Shown here one piece after another: positions 12,001 to 22,850 of a DNA stretch of 64,000 nt. The position numbers and the translations under genes are program-made. Origin of the DNA: Saccharum officinarum (taxonomy: Eukaryota > Streptophyta > Magnoliopsida > Poales > Poaceae); the NCBI GenBank assembly GCA_020631735.1, contig CM036197.1, forward strand, positions 46,485,880 to 46,549,879, given 5' to 3'. The notes under the pieces were generated by a model. It ran no database searches, was not told the DNA's origin, and saw only the letters and a list, made by a program, of their open reading frames with translations. The stretch's first letter is position 1; the number at the start of each line of letters is the position of its first letter.

Positions 12001-14934
12001 AGCTTTCGCTCACGCTTAGCATTTTAAGAGTGTTCCTCTGTGGTTCCCTTTTCTTTGCTTCGGGGGCCTAAACCCCACTAACCCCTTTCCTCGTTTGTAC
12101 ATAAACTCTCTTTTTCCCATCTTAATTGAAAGGCAGAGCTCCTGCCATTGCGTTCAAAAAAAAAAACAAAGGCATTGACAGGTATTCCAGTTCTGGATGA
12201 ATATTGGATATGTTTAAACATAACTTAGAATTAGTTGATCTAGATACTGTTGTACTAATTTCAAATTTGTAGATCAGGGGTCTTGCCATAATACTTGTCC
12301 AATTGGCATATCACTCGGTATCCTACTTTCTTATTTTTGCCCCAGGTGTATTTGAAAATGCTGTTAACAGAGGAGTTCAGAATATAAGTTTTGGAGATCT
12401 GTCAGGAAATCTTGGACGAACAATGTACTATTCTAGTTTACAGATAACCATTTCTTCAATAGACGTACTGTAAGTTTGTCCTATTAACTAGAGTTAATGT
12501 CGTTTCAGGTATAAATTCAAGTTCCAGATACCTTCTTACTTTTCCCTTGTAATTCGAAGGTAACGAGTTTTTCTGCAAAATTTGAGCAAAGTGCTTCATT
12601 AATAGAGATTGCATACAGGCAGATGCTCTAGAATATGTCTGATATGTATGTTCTTTGGTTCATCGGATAAGAGGCTTACCATGTGATTTTTCAGCCTTGC
12701 TGTTTTAGAAGGTATCGCAATCAGCTTCAATCCAAACTATAAAGTTTTGGGCAGTTCATATCCATGGATTGCAAGAAAAGTTCTCACTGACAGTTCACCA
12801 AAGCTTCGATCAACTTTGCAGACTCTTCTTTATAAGGTTGATATTTTTCAGCATTTGTATTCTTTGACGATTTTGAATCATACTAACAGCTAAGGTGTCA
12901 ATCACGTTAACGAGTTTACAAGATCAATAATGATAACTGATGATTGTTTACTTTGAAATATTTTTCAAGTTTCCTGCCTATATTATGCCCAAGCTTTTCT
13001 ACTGCAAATTCTGTATTGACTGTCATCTTTTTCTTCAACTATTATGTTACAGGATGGCACTTTTCAAATTGATCGCCTGGAATCTTTGTTAACTGAGGTT
13101 GGTTTCTTTCGTTCTATGTCTTATATAGATGCTACCTGTCCCATCCAATATAGTTGTTTTGAGTTATGTCATATATGATATATGTGACGTGAATAAAGAT
13201 TTAATGTTTGAAACTTGTAAATTTTCCTTCTTACATGAGGAAGATGGTGGCCTATTCCAGCCAATCTGTAATGATGATTCACATATTCATGTGGATTTTG
13301 TACTTTTGTCATTAAACAAAATGGCTAAAGCGGCAGCTCTAATCAATGATGATTTACATGTTTACTATGAATGTATCTTCACTTGGTAGCCTCCTGTGCT
13401 ATCTATTTCTGAGCACATTCCTATTGCATGGTTCCTTTTACAGTCACTTCGTGCCAGAACAGAGCAATCATTGGTCAGAAATCAACAAGAAGATGTTGAC
13501 AGTACGAGATATGCAATTAAGCAAGTCTTGTCATTCACACTCACTGACCAGGTTGGACCAAACCGGGCAAATAATTCTTCGATACTGAACTCTTCACCTT
13601 AACCAAACAAAATAGAACTTGGCAGATAAATATTTGAAGCTCTATGCTCTCTTGCAGGGTGCCTTTGTGAAGGATTTACTTCTTCAGGAGATTACTAAGG
13701 TACTAGCCTGTTAAAGGCACAATTGCATATTGAGTTAGTTTGATCATCATAATATTTGGAAAATCCTGAGCATATTAAGATTATATGTTCTAACTATTAA
13801 AACCTACCGAAAGCATTTCAGCAGAACTGGACAACTGGTTGCAAAATGTTAATTCATTTGTGAGTTTCTGTTTCTCTTTTGTCGCAAAAGCAATAGGTCA
13901 TTTTAACAGCTTAGGTTCCACTTTTGAACATTCTATGGCATGAATGCTAACTAGGGAGGTATCAAATAGTATACAGTTTATTTTTAAAAACCAGTAACTT
14001 CATTCATGGGAATGCCTTAAATCCGTAACAAACATTCCTTCTAGTTCATATTCCTTCAGTTTTTAATAAACTTTGATTCACCTTTAGAAGATCTGGAATC
14101 TTCTTCTTCCATTCATGTTTGATTAAAATGAATCTGCATACCTGTTTTGATAAGAATACTTTCTGGCTATGCATTCTCAAGAATTTAGTTTTTGCAGGGA
14201 ATAGATGCACTTGGTGTAGCCACATTAAGCTCTGCAACGTCTGCAGCAGCCTCCAGATTGCCATTCGCTGGTGGCCCATCCCCAACCTCACTAGACGATG
14301 AGGATGCTACCAATTTAAGAAATCTGTATCGTCTGCTCCTACTTTTATCTAAGGTTTCTCAGAAGGAAAATCCATCTCCGGTAAGTACAATTTTCCATAT
14401 ATCTCAGGTTTCAGCTTTGTCTATTCATTTGTGTGGAAGGGAAAAGAAAACTTAGGTTAGATATGGATATGTGATTGATCAAAAGCATATACATTATGTT
14501 GTGTACTATGAATACACGTCTCATCTTATATTAGTTGAATGATTTAAAAAGATATATTGCAAGATTCACAACCTTTTGCTTTGAGCCTTTGTTCCTTCTG
14601 TTCATTCAGTATTATTTTTTGCAGAGTCCTGGATATAACAGTGCCATAGAGAAGGAAGGTGCTAGCACGGATGAACTTTCTCTTGCACTGTATGAAATGA
14701 CCTCTCTGCCAGAATTTCTTCCAGTTCTTTCTGTCATTCCTGAGGTAAGTTGGACATAAGTTAAGTGAGACTATATGTCGAAATCCACATGACACATGGC
14801 TCACTTGTGTATACCCTTCTCCATCGAAGCTTCCACCGGAGTCCCAACAGCAGTTGCTTCTTCTGCCAGCGGATTTAACCAATCGTATTTTATCTCGGGC
14901 TGTCGCAAGAACCATTAGAAGACTGTTCATGTAA
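6018..14934 (+). CDS. ABC1K: plastid ABC1K (UbiB-like) atypical kinase, exon 12 split by a LINE
   Basis: Twenty-one exons can be joined: 6018-6365, 6492-6536, 6629-6667, 6789-6959, 7515-7667, 7874-7909, 8594-8637, 8961-9051, 9146-9187, 9281-9389, 10523-10637, exon 12 (10792-10828 resuming near 12168 to 12181), 12346-12424, 12509-12559, 12695-12836, 13053-13097, 13444-13551, 13658-13699, 14198-14380, 14625-14744 and 14830-14934. Without the insertion they give 2118 nt (705 aa) in frame. The N-terminus is an Arg/Pro/Ala-rich transit peptide. ABC1 motifs are intact: PEPVAAASLGQVYQA, the lysine in VAVKVQRPG (about 217), HADPHPGN (340-347) and DFGMMGEF (360-367). The family sits in plastoglobules or thylakoids and influences prenyl-quinone metabolism; a substrate cannot be read here. 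The LINE in exon 12 (after GEVT, before KALTG) introduces a stop at 12017-12019, so this allele either makes a chimera or has lost the C-terminal 295 residues. Confidence 0.85.
9420..10459 (+). mobile_element. 5'-truncated LINE (A) in ABC1K intron 10
   Basis: A plus-strand frame from about 9450 reads the zinc-binding end of a LINE reverse transcriptase (ALCDQEEDNIQHF, then a tryptophan-containing kinase-like tail lost to decay). It resumes after a nested insertion with LSLVRLQHLSPGTKKC at about 10060 and continues to a WWIWKHRNGCIF-like segment at about 10150-10195 in shifted frames. The element ends in an A9 tract at 10451-10459. The 5' limit is approximate; a short 'cttca' occurs on both sides but is too weak to call a target duplication. 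The intron itself keeps good splice sites (TTAG|gtaatg at 9389 and tcaatag|ATTTTGGG at 10522), so the insertion need not disturb the protein. Confidence 0.7.
9577..10052 (-). mobile_element. LINE (B) fragment nested inside LINE A, 11-bp target duplication
   Basis: The minus strand encodes the C-terminal zinc-binding end of a LINE protein: EVEETAFHLFFTCSFSQHCW, then IISAWKIWKQHNNLIF, ending SWVDSCV at 9719. Its poly(A) tail is the T run at 9577-9582. The 11-bp sequence gtcttatctct flanks it exactly, at 9566-9576 and 10053-10063, and LINE A reads on directly after the second copy. This fixes both ends and shows that B inserted into A. The copy is 5'-truncated and about 476 bp long. Confidence 0.85.
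10828..10980 (+). repeat. 26-bp direct repeat at the LINE C 5' junction
   Basis: A 26-bp sequence starting attaggagatcattctta occurs at 10828-10853 and again at 10955-10980 with no mismatch, 127 bp apart. The second copy is at its normal place in the LINE (it encodes IRRSFLWKG). The first copy sits exactly between the host exon and the LINE body and is read in another frame (LGDHSYGK). This looks like template switching during target-primed reverse transcription. Confidence 0.85.
10829..12166 (+). mobile_element. 5'-truncated LINE (C) inserted in ABC1K coding exon 12
   Basis: An open frame from the junction to 12019 encodes the thumb/connection and zinc-binding end of a plant L1-type LINE: AGRLTLVSSVLSSMPTYHL, KIDKIRRSFLWKG, DLGGLGVPDLDRFGRALRLR and HCVLCNGPLETGLHLCLCC, then FWNIWKERNRRIF. 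A 3' UTR and an A11 tract (12156-12166) follow. The YADD catalytic core is absent, so it is non-autonomous. Only 2-3 bases (CA/ACA) can be a target duplication, much shorter than usual. The 5' end carries 26 bp copied from 127 bp further inside the element. The frame is uninterrupted, which suggests a recent insertion. Confidence 0.9.
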
Positions 14935-15537
14935 AGCCAAAGGTACAGAAATTTTCCGTCCCTGCTTCCTTAATTTTCTTTAACGATTCTTTTTGGTTCA
15001 CTACTAGAAGATGAGGAGGATTTTTGCTCTCTCCACTCCATATTGTAGCATCTAATCTAGAACCCAAGATCAATCCTTTTTTTTTGTTCTTTACGGAATG
15101 CTTTTGAAACACTGCTATGTACATATTTGTCAAACAACAGGCATTGTAAATGGCCCATGTCGTTATGCGCATATGGTGTGTAACTGACAAACTTTGAGTT
15201 AAATCTATGTGAACATAAAAATAATGCTGTAATGCATTTTGCCTCAAAAGCATGGATTCATGTCATTTGCTTGTTTCACAATCTGACATAGTGAAAATTG
15301 AAATGACAATACCATGCTATGCCCTAATGTCCCCCATGAACCATTCATTGAGATAAATAACAAATTATCATTGTTTTAACTGAAAGCTATTTACTTATTC
15401 ATTTGCACAAGTACAAACTCAAACGGTCCTCTTTCATGCTGAACAACACTGCAGAAAGAGTTTATGCAAAGGTATATGTACAAATAAACAAACAAGGGCC
15501 ATATTTTGTGAGCATCCTTTCCCTCACATACAAGCAA
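14935..15537. other. tail-to-tail spacer between ABC1K and shikimate kinase
   Basis: This is AT-rich sequence that must hold both 3' UTRs and polyadenylation regions. Short open frames on either strand have no motif. I see no repeat or RNA gene. Confidence 0.5.
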
Positions 15538-18500
15538 TCATTTTCTGACCATGGTCTTCTCGGTAAGAAAACTTTCCATATTTAGCAATGCCTGAAAGGG
15601 TTGAGGTGAAAATTTCTCAGTTAGATAGATATAGTTGTGAAGACCAATTCTGGTAAGACAGAACAGGAATAAATAGAATTTCAGGATACCTCAATGGCGA
15701 TGGCACTAGGTGTAAGTATAGTGACATCATTATGGCCTTGTTTTAATGCAATATCTGCATCATAAAGAATTTGGTCAATCAATTGAATTTGCAGCATTGG
15801 GCTTAGTGAGTTTGTTAGTAGTATACAGCATTAGAAGGAAAAAACAGGATTATACATAGCACATGTTACTAAAAAATCATTGGAAACCTACGTTCAAGTG
15901 AAACTCTGGCATCAGCATTAGCATACGAGTCCATTCTTTGCTCAAAAAGTGATGTAAGTTTCGCATAAGCCTGCATTAGAAAATAAGAGGTCCTTAGTAC
16001 TGTAAGGTTTACAAAAAATGGTATATATTGACTGGAGCTCAAGAAGTCAATTCTCATATGATTGTTATAAGAGTGTTAGTAGCTACCTTTGCATAAGGGT
16101 CACCAGATTCCTGATGCAAGAGTGGTCGAGATGCGGTTCCTACAGCAGCAATTCTTCTTGCAAGTGCATCCAGTGGAACATCTAACCACACAGTCAGCCC
16201 TTTCTTCATGTAATTCCTACAAACCCGCAGTAAAGTACGGTGAGAATTGGTTCTGAAGAGCAACATCAGGGTAGTTTATCACTTCCAGTACCAATTGATT
16301 GGTCGGATCACTGCACCACCTCCGGTTGCAACAACCAACCGATGCATTGATGACAGATCCCTCAGGACCTCACTCTTGACAAGTCGAATGAAACAAGAGG
16401 GTATCAGAAAAGTTGATTATCAGGTACAGACGGACTTCAATTGGAACTTAATGCTGTCAGCCTCTGATTGCAGCATTTAAATCCGAGGTGGGGAATTGCC
16501 AATTCGATCTTCTTAGAAAGAAAAATGAATGGCTTGCGGACTTGGGAGTCTTTTCCCACACTTTCAACCTTCAATAAGGAAATAATACATAAATCCCATC
16601 ATCTCTAGAGAAATAGACATATTACCTCATTATCTCTGAAGAATGCTTCGCTATGGAGCTGAAAGATCTCAGCAACAGACGATATACCAACAGCCTTCTC
16701 TACCAACTTATCACTGCAATCGGTATTGGCCAGTAACATTTGTAAACCATAAGCAAAAAAGGTTACTTATGGAAGATTTTGGTGGAGGGTGAAGTTCATT
16801 ATCAGAGAAATACAAACCTGTCGAAGAACGAATAACCTAATACTTCGGCTAATATCTTCCCAACTGTAGTTTTGCCTGAACCCATCATTCCTGCATACCA
16901 AGTACACAAACGATGATGGGATGAAGCTAGGGTTTGAGGTAAACTGGTGAAGTAGAGCTAGAAGCCAAGAACTAACCAACAAGATAAATGCATCGGCCAT
17001 CCAAGTAAGAAAGAACATCCTGGGCTTTTTGCTGGAGTTAACATGTCATCATATTAGTAATTAATATATATAAATAACCATAGCTGGTTGATGTATTTTC
17101 TCCATATACAAGGAAATCATCATTACATCATTTCCTATTTCTAGGGGGAAAACACATTTTCCTAACCTGTAGTATGAGAGCCTCGTCAGCAGAGTAGTGG
17201 ACCTTTCCTGTTCCTGCAAACCATTATCATGTGTATCATATCTCAATCGTCTGATAGTGGTACCACACGCCCTTATAAAAAAAAACACGTCTGATACCAC
17301 TAAATTGTCCCCTGAATGAGAATATATCCAGATGAAACGGCTAGTCCTCTAATTCCTCCTAGCTAGCAAACTAACTTCAAAGTGAAATTATCTAAATTGA
17401 ACACCGGCGTTAAAAATGTTTTTATATATTTGCTAACTAGTAATCGTGTTGGCATAAAAATCATCATTTGGAGAGCTATTTGCATAAAAAACTTTTTCTA
17501 TATCTTTCTACTCTCCAACAGTTCTTCTATATTTAGTGCGCATTCTAAAGAGACATTTTCGTTTTCTATCTTTGTTTAGCGAGAAATCCAAAATATAAGA
17601 TAGCTATATTTGGATAACCAAATAAAGAAGATGGTGGAGGTTATTTTTTATGAAAATTCTCTGTTTTCTATTCCTAGTAATTGGGAAGAATATAAAGAGC
17701 CGCTTGAAGTTGCTCTAAGACGACCCAAAGAGTGGTTACTGAAGGGCTACCATCACCTTGTAAAAAGAAACAACAATAGCTGACTTTTCTTTTTCTCAGA
17801 CGAAAAGGAGCCCTGACAATGACACGGACAAAAACAAACGCGCACAACTGACATTGCTTTGGGATTAATTGTACGAAATACAAAGTAGGTTTAGTCGCAT
17901 TAGTGTTAGGTTGGTGTCCATTTCATTGGATCCTTGTACATGATGATTGACAGCGGAACGACAGTGGCCCATGGGCCATGGGCCCACACCCAATGCGAAG
18001 CCGTACCCGGTAGCAACGGGGCCGTATGGGAAGAGTCGCGTTTCGCTCCTTTGCTGTCCCTTGACTCCCCTCCCTTGGCTATCGCGTGTCACGTGCGTGA
18101 AGCGTGTCACTGTCACGCCACTCGTGACGGACCAGCGGCTGTTGGTACGTTGCGGATGCACATCTCATCCGCCAAATTCGACAGAACAAACAAAAACGTT
18201 GAGGTGTGAGACGATGTTCACTCACCAAATCATGTTGTACTCATAACTAACCAATTTCCTGCCCTGGGTTTATACGGTTATCCAATTTGCTACTTGTTTA
18301 ATTACTTTGTTACTAATAATAACAACTGCATGAATGAACACGTACAAAAAGAGGTAATCGGACTGCTCACCTGCCGATTTCGCGGAGCACGAAGCTCTCA
18401 GCTTTGCGGGGCGGAGGGCAGGATCCGCGGTCCTCCACGGATCGGCGCCCAGCACCAGCCTCCGCGGCGGCAGCAGCCTCTCCGCCGTGAGCCTGGCCGG

Positions 18501-18593
18501 CGGGACTCTGACAGAGTGCGCGCCCTGTGGCTTCTCGAGGCCGGCCCAGGTACGGCCACGCGGCGGCGCGCGGACGCCCACGCTGGCCTCCAT
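15538..18593 (-). CDS. SK: shikimate kinase, plastid
   Basis: Ten exons on the minus strand: 18371-18593, 17167-17213, 16977-17031, 16818-16890, 16626-16713, 16292-16374, 16087-16216, 15892-15970, 15690-15754 and 15538-15591. They total 897 nt (298 aa), with every phase consistent. The first 75 residues are a basic Ala/Arg/Pro-rich transit peptide. Then come the P-loop GMMGSGKTT (109-117), the substrate-binding FFDSD (130-134), [10 protein letters not shown] (178-187) and the lid-like [16 protein letters not shown]. The enzyme phosphorylates shikimate with ATP, step five of the shikimate pathway to aromatic amino acids in plastids. Length and exon pattern match plant SK1/SK3-type enzymes. No frameshift or missing catalytic residue was seen. 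Intron 1 (17214-18370) is the longest and AT-rich. It converges on ABC1K with a 603-bp spacer. Confidence 0.93.
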
Positions 18594-18984
18594 CTCCTGT
18601 CGACCCGACTCCCGCCCGACGAGGAGATCAGGCGGCCGGGGGCTGTGGCCGCTGGATCAGCCAGCCGCCCAGGCGAGGGCTGCTCGTGTTAGGCCTGATT
18701 GGTGGAGCCGGCGTTGGATAGGCTGGCCATCGCCCGCCCGGGACCCGGGGTATAATGGAGCGCGCGCGCGGGGGCGCCGGACGCAGAGGGGGAGGACGGC
18801 CTCCGTGCGGAGACGGGGTTTGGTGGCTTGCGCGCTTTTATACACGACGCGGTCGTAAGTTTGGTTTCCGACGTTGGGTGGTTTGGTTTCTTGTCGCGGG
18901 GCTCGGCACGCCACGTTTCCTTTCCAAGATCAGAAAACCTTTTCGCGTGCATTTGGCTTTACGCTTTTCATGAAACGATGATAA
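18594..18984 (-). promoter_or_regulatory. upstream region of shikimate kinase
   Basis: This is GC-rich sequence directly 5' of the shikimate kinase start. It includes an alternating CG run near 18757-18772. I see no canonical TATA box at the usual distance. Several overlapping GC-driven open frames were treated as shadows. Confidence 0.45.
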
Positions 18985-19873
18985 GAGCATCTCCAGTAGT
19001 ACTACCTAAAACAGACTACCTAAACAGTTGTTTAGGTAGCTACCTATTTTTATACTACCTAAATTTTACTTCTAACTCCAGCAGTACTACCTAAATCATG
19101 GCTCCCAAATTTAGTTTAACAGCCAGCCCACATGTCATCCCCTTCCTTCTTTTGCCATTGATGAACTCGGCCAAAGCAGTCGCGGGGAGAGGAAGGTCGT
19201 AGGGCTCGGGGCGGCCGGATCCGGACACAGAGGTGGCGTGGCTCCCCTGCGGCATCGGTGCGTCGGTGAAGGGTGTGCGCTGGGAGGGAAGGCCGCGGAG
19301 ATGGCCGCCGCGCCGAGGGCAGGGCAGGCCACTGCATGCCCGCTGGCGCGGCTCCCCTGCGGCGTCGGTGCATCGGTGAAGGGCGCGCACGGGGAGGGAA
19401 CGCTACCACGCAGGTGATGGCCGCTGCCCCAAGGGCAGGGCAGGCCACCGTGCACCCGCCGGTGCTTGCCGCGGGCGAGGAGCCGCTCGTCGTGGAAGGG
19501 CACCGCCGGTGGAGTTCTGGCACCGACAGGAGCGACGGGGTGGCCGGAGAGACACCCTGCGCCCTCATCGGAGGGACCGCCGCACCGGGGAGCTCCGCCC
19601 ACGCCAAGGAGCCACGGAGGAGCAAGGACGACGGCAGCCGAGAGTCGCGCACGAGCAAGGAAGTGCCGCGATGCGAAGGAGAGAGAGAAGCGCGTGGGGA
19701 AAAAATAGGTAGGTAAATCTATTGGCCCAACGGATATAGGTAGTGGGAGGGAAAATTTGTTGGGCCAACAGAAGTAGGTAGTCGAGTAGGTAGTCTGTTG
19801 GAGTAGGTTTTTTTGGCCTCCACTACCTAAATATAGATAGGTAGTGGGTTTAGGTAGTCTGCTGGATATGCTC
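18985..19873. mobile_element. TAA-flanked TIR element with GC-rich interior (PIF/Harbinger-like)
   Basis: The left end starts gagcatctccagtagtact and the right end finishes agtctgctggatatgctc, which is its imperfect inverted copy. The flank on both sides is TAA (18982-18984 and 19874-19876), the 3-bp duplication typical of PIF/Harbinger elements. Subterminal 'actacctaaa'/'tttaggtagt' motifs recur near both ends. Between about 19140 and 19690 the composition jumps to very GC-rich, with open frames on both strands, unlike the AT-rich ends. It contains a roughly 110-bp imperfect tandem duplication (gctcccctgcggc at 19241 and 19351). No transposase is visible, so it is non-autonomous. The interior may be captured genic sequence, but I cannot identify a donor. 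Confidence 0.65.
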
Positions 19874-19911
19874 TAACCAGCAATTTCATCCTCCTTCGAA
19901 TAGGATAGGCT

Positions 19912-20365
19912 GAGCATCTCCGAGAGTTCCCTAAACTCCTTCCTAGTCTTGATTTTTAGAAAGATAAAAAAATCTCTCTCCAACAATTTCTAATACTTCC
20001 TCGTAAAATTTTCACACTTGAAAAATCCACCCCCGTTCCGCGTAACTTTGTGCGGCTCCTCCATCGCGTGGATACTGCTTTCACGTGCGTATCAGTCGGT
20101 CATTCTAAAGGTGGAAGGGTGTGTGAAAGAATAAGAGTAGAAAATGGTTCCTGATGTAAATCAACAAGAGAGAAATAATATATAAAAGTGGTTCCGATAA
20201 TTTAGAAATAATATAGGATCCCTGATGTAAATTGTCTTCTATATTTTAGGAGTGGATTATTAGAAACTCTTGGAGATGGCCTTCCTTTTTCCTCCCAATG
20301 CCTTTTTAGGAGTTGCAAAACTCCATGTTTTAGAGGAAAAAATATGATACTCTTGGAGATGCTTG
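19912..20365. mobile_element. second GAGCATCTCC-type TIR element, possibly compound
   Basis: It starts gagcatctccgagagttcc. Inverted copies of this end occur twice to the right: aactcttggagatggcc at about 20265-20281 and tactcttggagatgcttg at about 20348-20365. Two nested or adjacent elements sharing a left end would explain this. The body is AT-rich and non-coding. It lies about 40 bp from the preceding TIR element. Confidence 0.5.
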
Positions 20366-20870
20366 TCTCCCTATGCTTTCCTATACTATAATAACTGCAA
20401 CGATTTTGTTTTCCATTTTACGAATTCCTATTTTGTTTGAAGTAGTACATAGCTATCATATACATTATCTGAACATACGTTATATATATTATCTAAATCG
20501 ATCCACTTTAAATAAAACAAAAAATCTAAAAAAAGAAAAAGTAAATAACAAAATAGGATTTTCTGTTTCATAATTCTGAAATAGAGTTTTTTTAGTATTA
20601 CTCCTAATTAAGATGTATATATTAATCATCCTATTCTAATTAGGTTCTAATCTGACTAGGAGTACGCATTTTTATTTTTTTTATTTAATAGTCTCGGACT
20701 ATTATTATTAAATAAAGGGTAGAGCAATTCTTTTTCTAGAGATTCTAGAGAAAGTAAGACAAAGTGAGTCAAATAAAGATTGTATAAGAAGCGAAAAAAA
20801 ACTTAAGTACGGAGAACATATAATATATATATACTATGAATCTTGGAGCTGACTAAACACGAAGTTCACT
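20366..20870. other. AT-rich intergenic DNA
   Basis: There are long A and T runs and several short TA-rich tracts (for example tatatatatata-like sequence near 20822-20834). I see no gene or recognisable repeat. Confidence 0.4.
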
Positions 20871-20969
20871 TCTACGCCCTCCGTCCCTAAATGTTTGTCT
20901 CTAAAAAAATCCGTGTTTCCCTCACAAACACGTTTTTCGGGTGACCAACAAAAAGGGACGGAGTAGTAG
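20871..20969. repeat. Stowaway-like MITE
   Basis: The left end ccctccgtccctaaatgt is mirrored by the right end aaaaagggacggagtagt. This CTCCGTCCC type of terminal repeat is typical of Stowaway elements, which use a TA target. It is about 99 bp long and non-coding. Confidence 0.65.
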
Positions 20970-21491
20970 ATCGCATGCAATGCCAATCGTGGCATAGAAT
21001 AATCTAGTGACCTACCACCAGTCCGCCAACAGAATTGGATTAGCAGTTTGCCCCGCCTGTTCCAAGGACGAGAAAACCGGAGCGATTGACCAGGCAAGGC
21101 ACGCTTTCGGCCCAAACTACACTCAAGAGCCAGGAGTCAATCTCCTGACTGGGCGATCGGACGAAACCACCCTCCACGGAACACAAGGCGGGCGCAGGCC
21201 GTTGAGGTGCCGGGAAGGGCGTTCCGGTCAAGTCCACACATCGAAGGGGGCCCGGCCCGGCCCGTCCGTCGCGGGTTAGGTTAGTTGAGACTCTTGGCCG
21301 GGATGTGCCGCGCTCTCCGGTAGCAGTGGATGCAACTACCACCGCACCGCGGCCCCGTCCGAACCACGTCGGATGCGGCGGAGGGTAGGTGGCCGATGGC
21401 GACGCCGCCCGCGCGCGGGAGGTGGGACTGAGACGTCCGTTCCCAACTTTTCGTCTCTCGTACGGGGGTGGGGGTTTTGTTGCTCCTCCTA
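20970..21491. other. GC-rich intergenic segment
   Basis: The composition is strongly GC-rich with open frames on both strands. None shows a domain or splice structure. The longest minus-strand frame runs from here into the neighbouring MITE, which argues against a gene. It may be a decayed gene or transposon fragment. Confidence 0.3.
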
Positions 21492-21705
21492 TCGCTCGGA
21501 TGTTTGGTAAATATAGACTAATGATGATTGAAACTGTTTTGTGAAATGAATTTTTTATAAGCCTAATTAGTCTATTATTTGACAATGTGATACTACAGTA
21601 AACATGTGCTAATAATAGAATAATTAGGCTTAATAAATTCATGTCACGAATTACTAACGAATTCTATAATTTATTTTTTTATTAATATCCGAACAGCCTT
21701 TGGGA
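21492..21705. repeat. MITE of the 'taattaggctta' family, copy 1
   Basis: The AT-rich body contains taattaggcttaataaattc and its partial inverted copy ataagcctaattagtcta. The ends (cggatgtttgg and ccgaacagccttt) are roughly inverted. The same body motif marks at least seven other copies in the window. It is non-coding. Confidence 0.6.
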
Positions 21706-22430
21706 TACTCTATTTCTTGTATGGTCGCTCTCGCGGCTCGCACTCGGAACTGGACCACCCGTGGTACCCCTACATGGTCAGTTGTACATCGTTTCGTGTT
21801 GGTTCATGAATCTGCAGCTGACAACTGTACTACGTGTGTACTACTGTAATGCTTATGCACGCTTTTTCGTAGGGGTCTACGTCTAATCTCACCTGAATTG
21901 TGTTGGACAAAAATACAAAATCTGTTGCATTGTACTTACGATAATGCTCGGTCACGGGTGTCTGTCCCGTCTGGATACGGCTCATCCTCATCCACTCATC
22001 TGCTCTCTCAAAAAAATCGACTACACCTATCCGCCCATCTCGGCGTGAGCGCGTGGACGTACATCTGCCTGTCCCACCCTACCTTGCCACACCCCATTCC
22101 CCCACCACGTGCTTATCGGTTATCGCGCCGTGCCCTTAACTCACCACCCCGCGCCCCCATTGCCAGACGCACTGCACCCCGTCCCAGTCACCTGCGCTGC
22201 TTGCTCCCTAGTCGTCCATCCGTCCCGCGGCGACGTCGCGCGCGCTTCTGATCCTGCCATGGCCGCTGGGGCGCACATGACGTGGTGCCTCAGGTCTTCC
22301 CTAGCCGAGCCAAGGACACCCACGAGCGTGGCCGGTGCTAGCGGTGCTCACGCGCCGCGGCTCGCCGCCGGCTCCCACCCCGACGGCCGAAAATCGACCG
22401 GCCCTGGCCTTCCCCTCCCCTATGTTGCAT
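21706..22430. other. intergenic, GC-rich from about 22040
   Basis: I recognise no gene. From about 22040 the sequence is C-rich with open frames in all phases and then leads into the ATGTTGCA repeat block. Together they may be one decayed DNA transposon, but I found no termini. Confidence 0.3.
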
Positions 22431-22850
22431 ATGTATGTCTCAAGTGTTTCACACGTTTTAGATTTATGTTGCAATTGTTTCATCTTGATGTTGCAAAAGT
22501 AGATCAGGAGATGTTGCACATGTTGCTTATCTTGCAAGTGTTTAAGAGACATGTTGCAAGCGTTTGTTTAAAATATTTTATCTATTTTCAGACATATGTT
22601 GCAATCGTTTTTATCTAGATGTTTTATATGTTTCACATGTATGTTGCAACAATATGTTTCAAATATTTCAATTATTTCAGTCTTATGTCAGTCTTATGTT
22701 GCAGCAAGTGGTTTCATGTTGCAAGTGTTTTATTTGGATGTTTTATGTGTTTCACACACATTTCAAGTGCACGTTCTAAATGTTTCATCCGTTTTGAGAT
22801 GTATGTTGCATTCAAAAAAATTCATGTTGCAAGTGTTTTATGTTGTTGGG
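22431..22850 (+). repeat. degenerate array of atgttgca/caagtgttt motifs
   Basis: The motif 'atgttgca(a)' occurs about ten times, interleaved with 'caagtgttt(ca)', 'gatgtttta' and 'tgtttcacat'. Spacing is about 20-60 bp and irregular. Similar blocks are common inside grass DNA transposons. It forms long open frames rich in Phe, Val and Cys only because of its composition. Confidence 0.55.

Noticed and set aside
21040..21642. 200-codon minus-strand frame
   Set aside because: Its N-terminal part lies in a MITE and the rest is low-complexity GC-rich sequence; it has no domain or splice context.
22431..22850. Phe/Cys/Val-rich open frames as membrane proteins
   Set aside because: They arise from the repeated atgttgca and gtgtttca motifs in all three phases.
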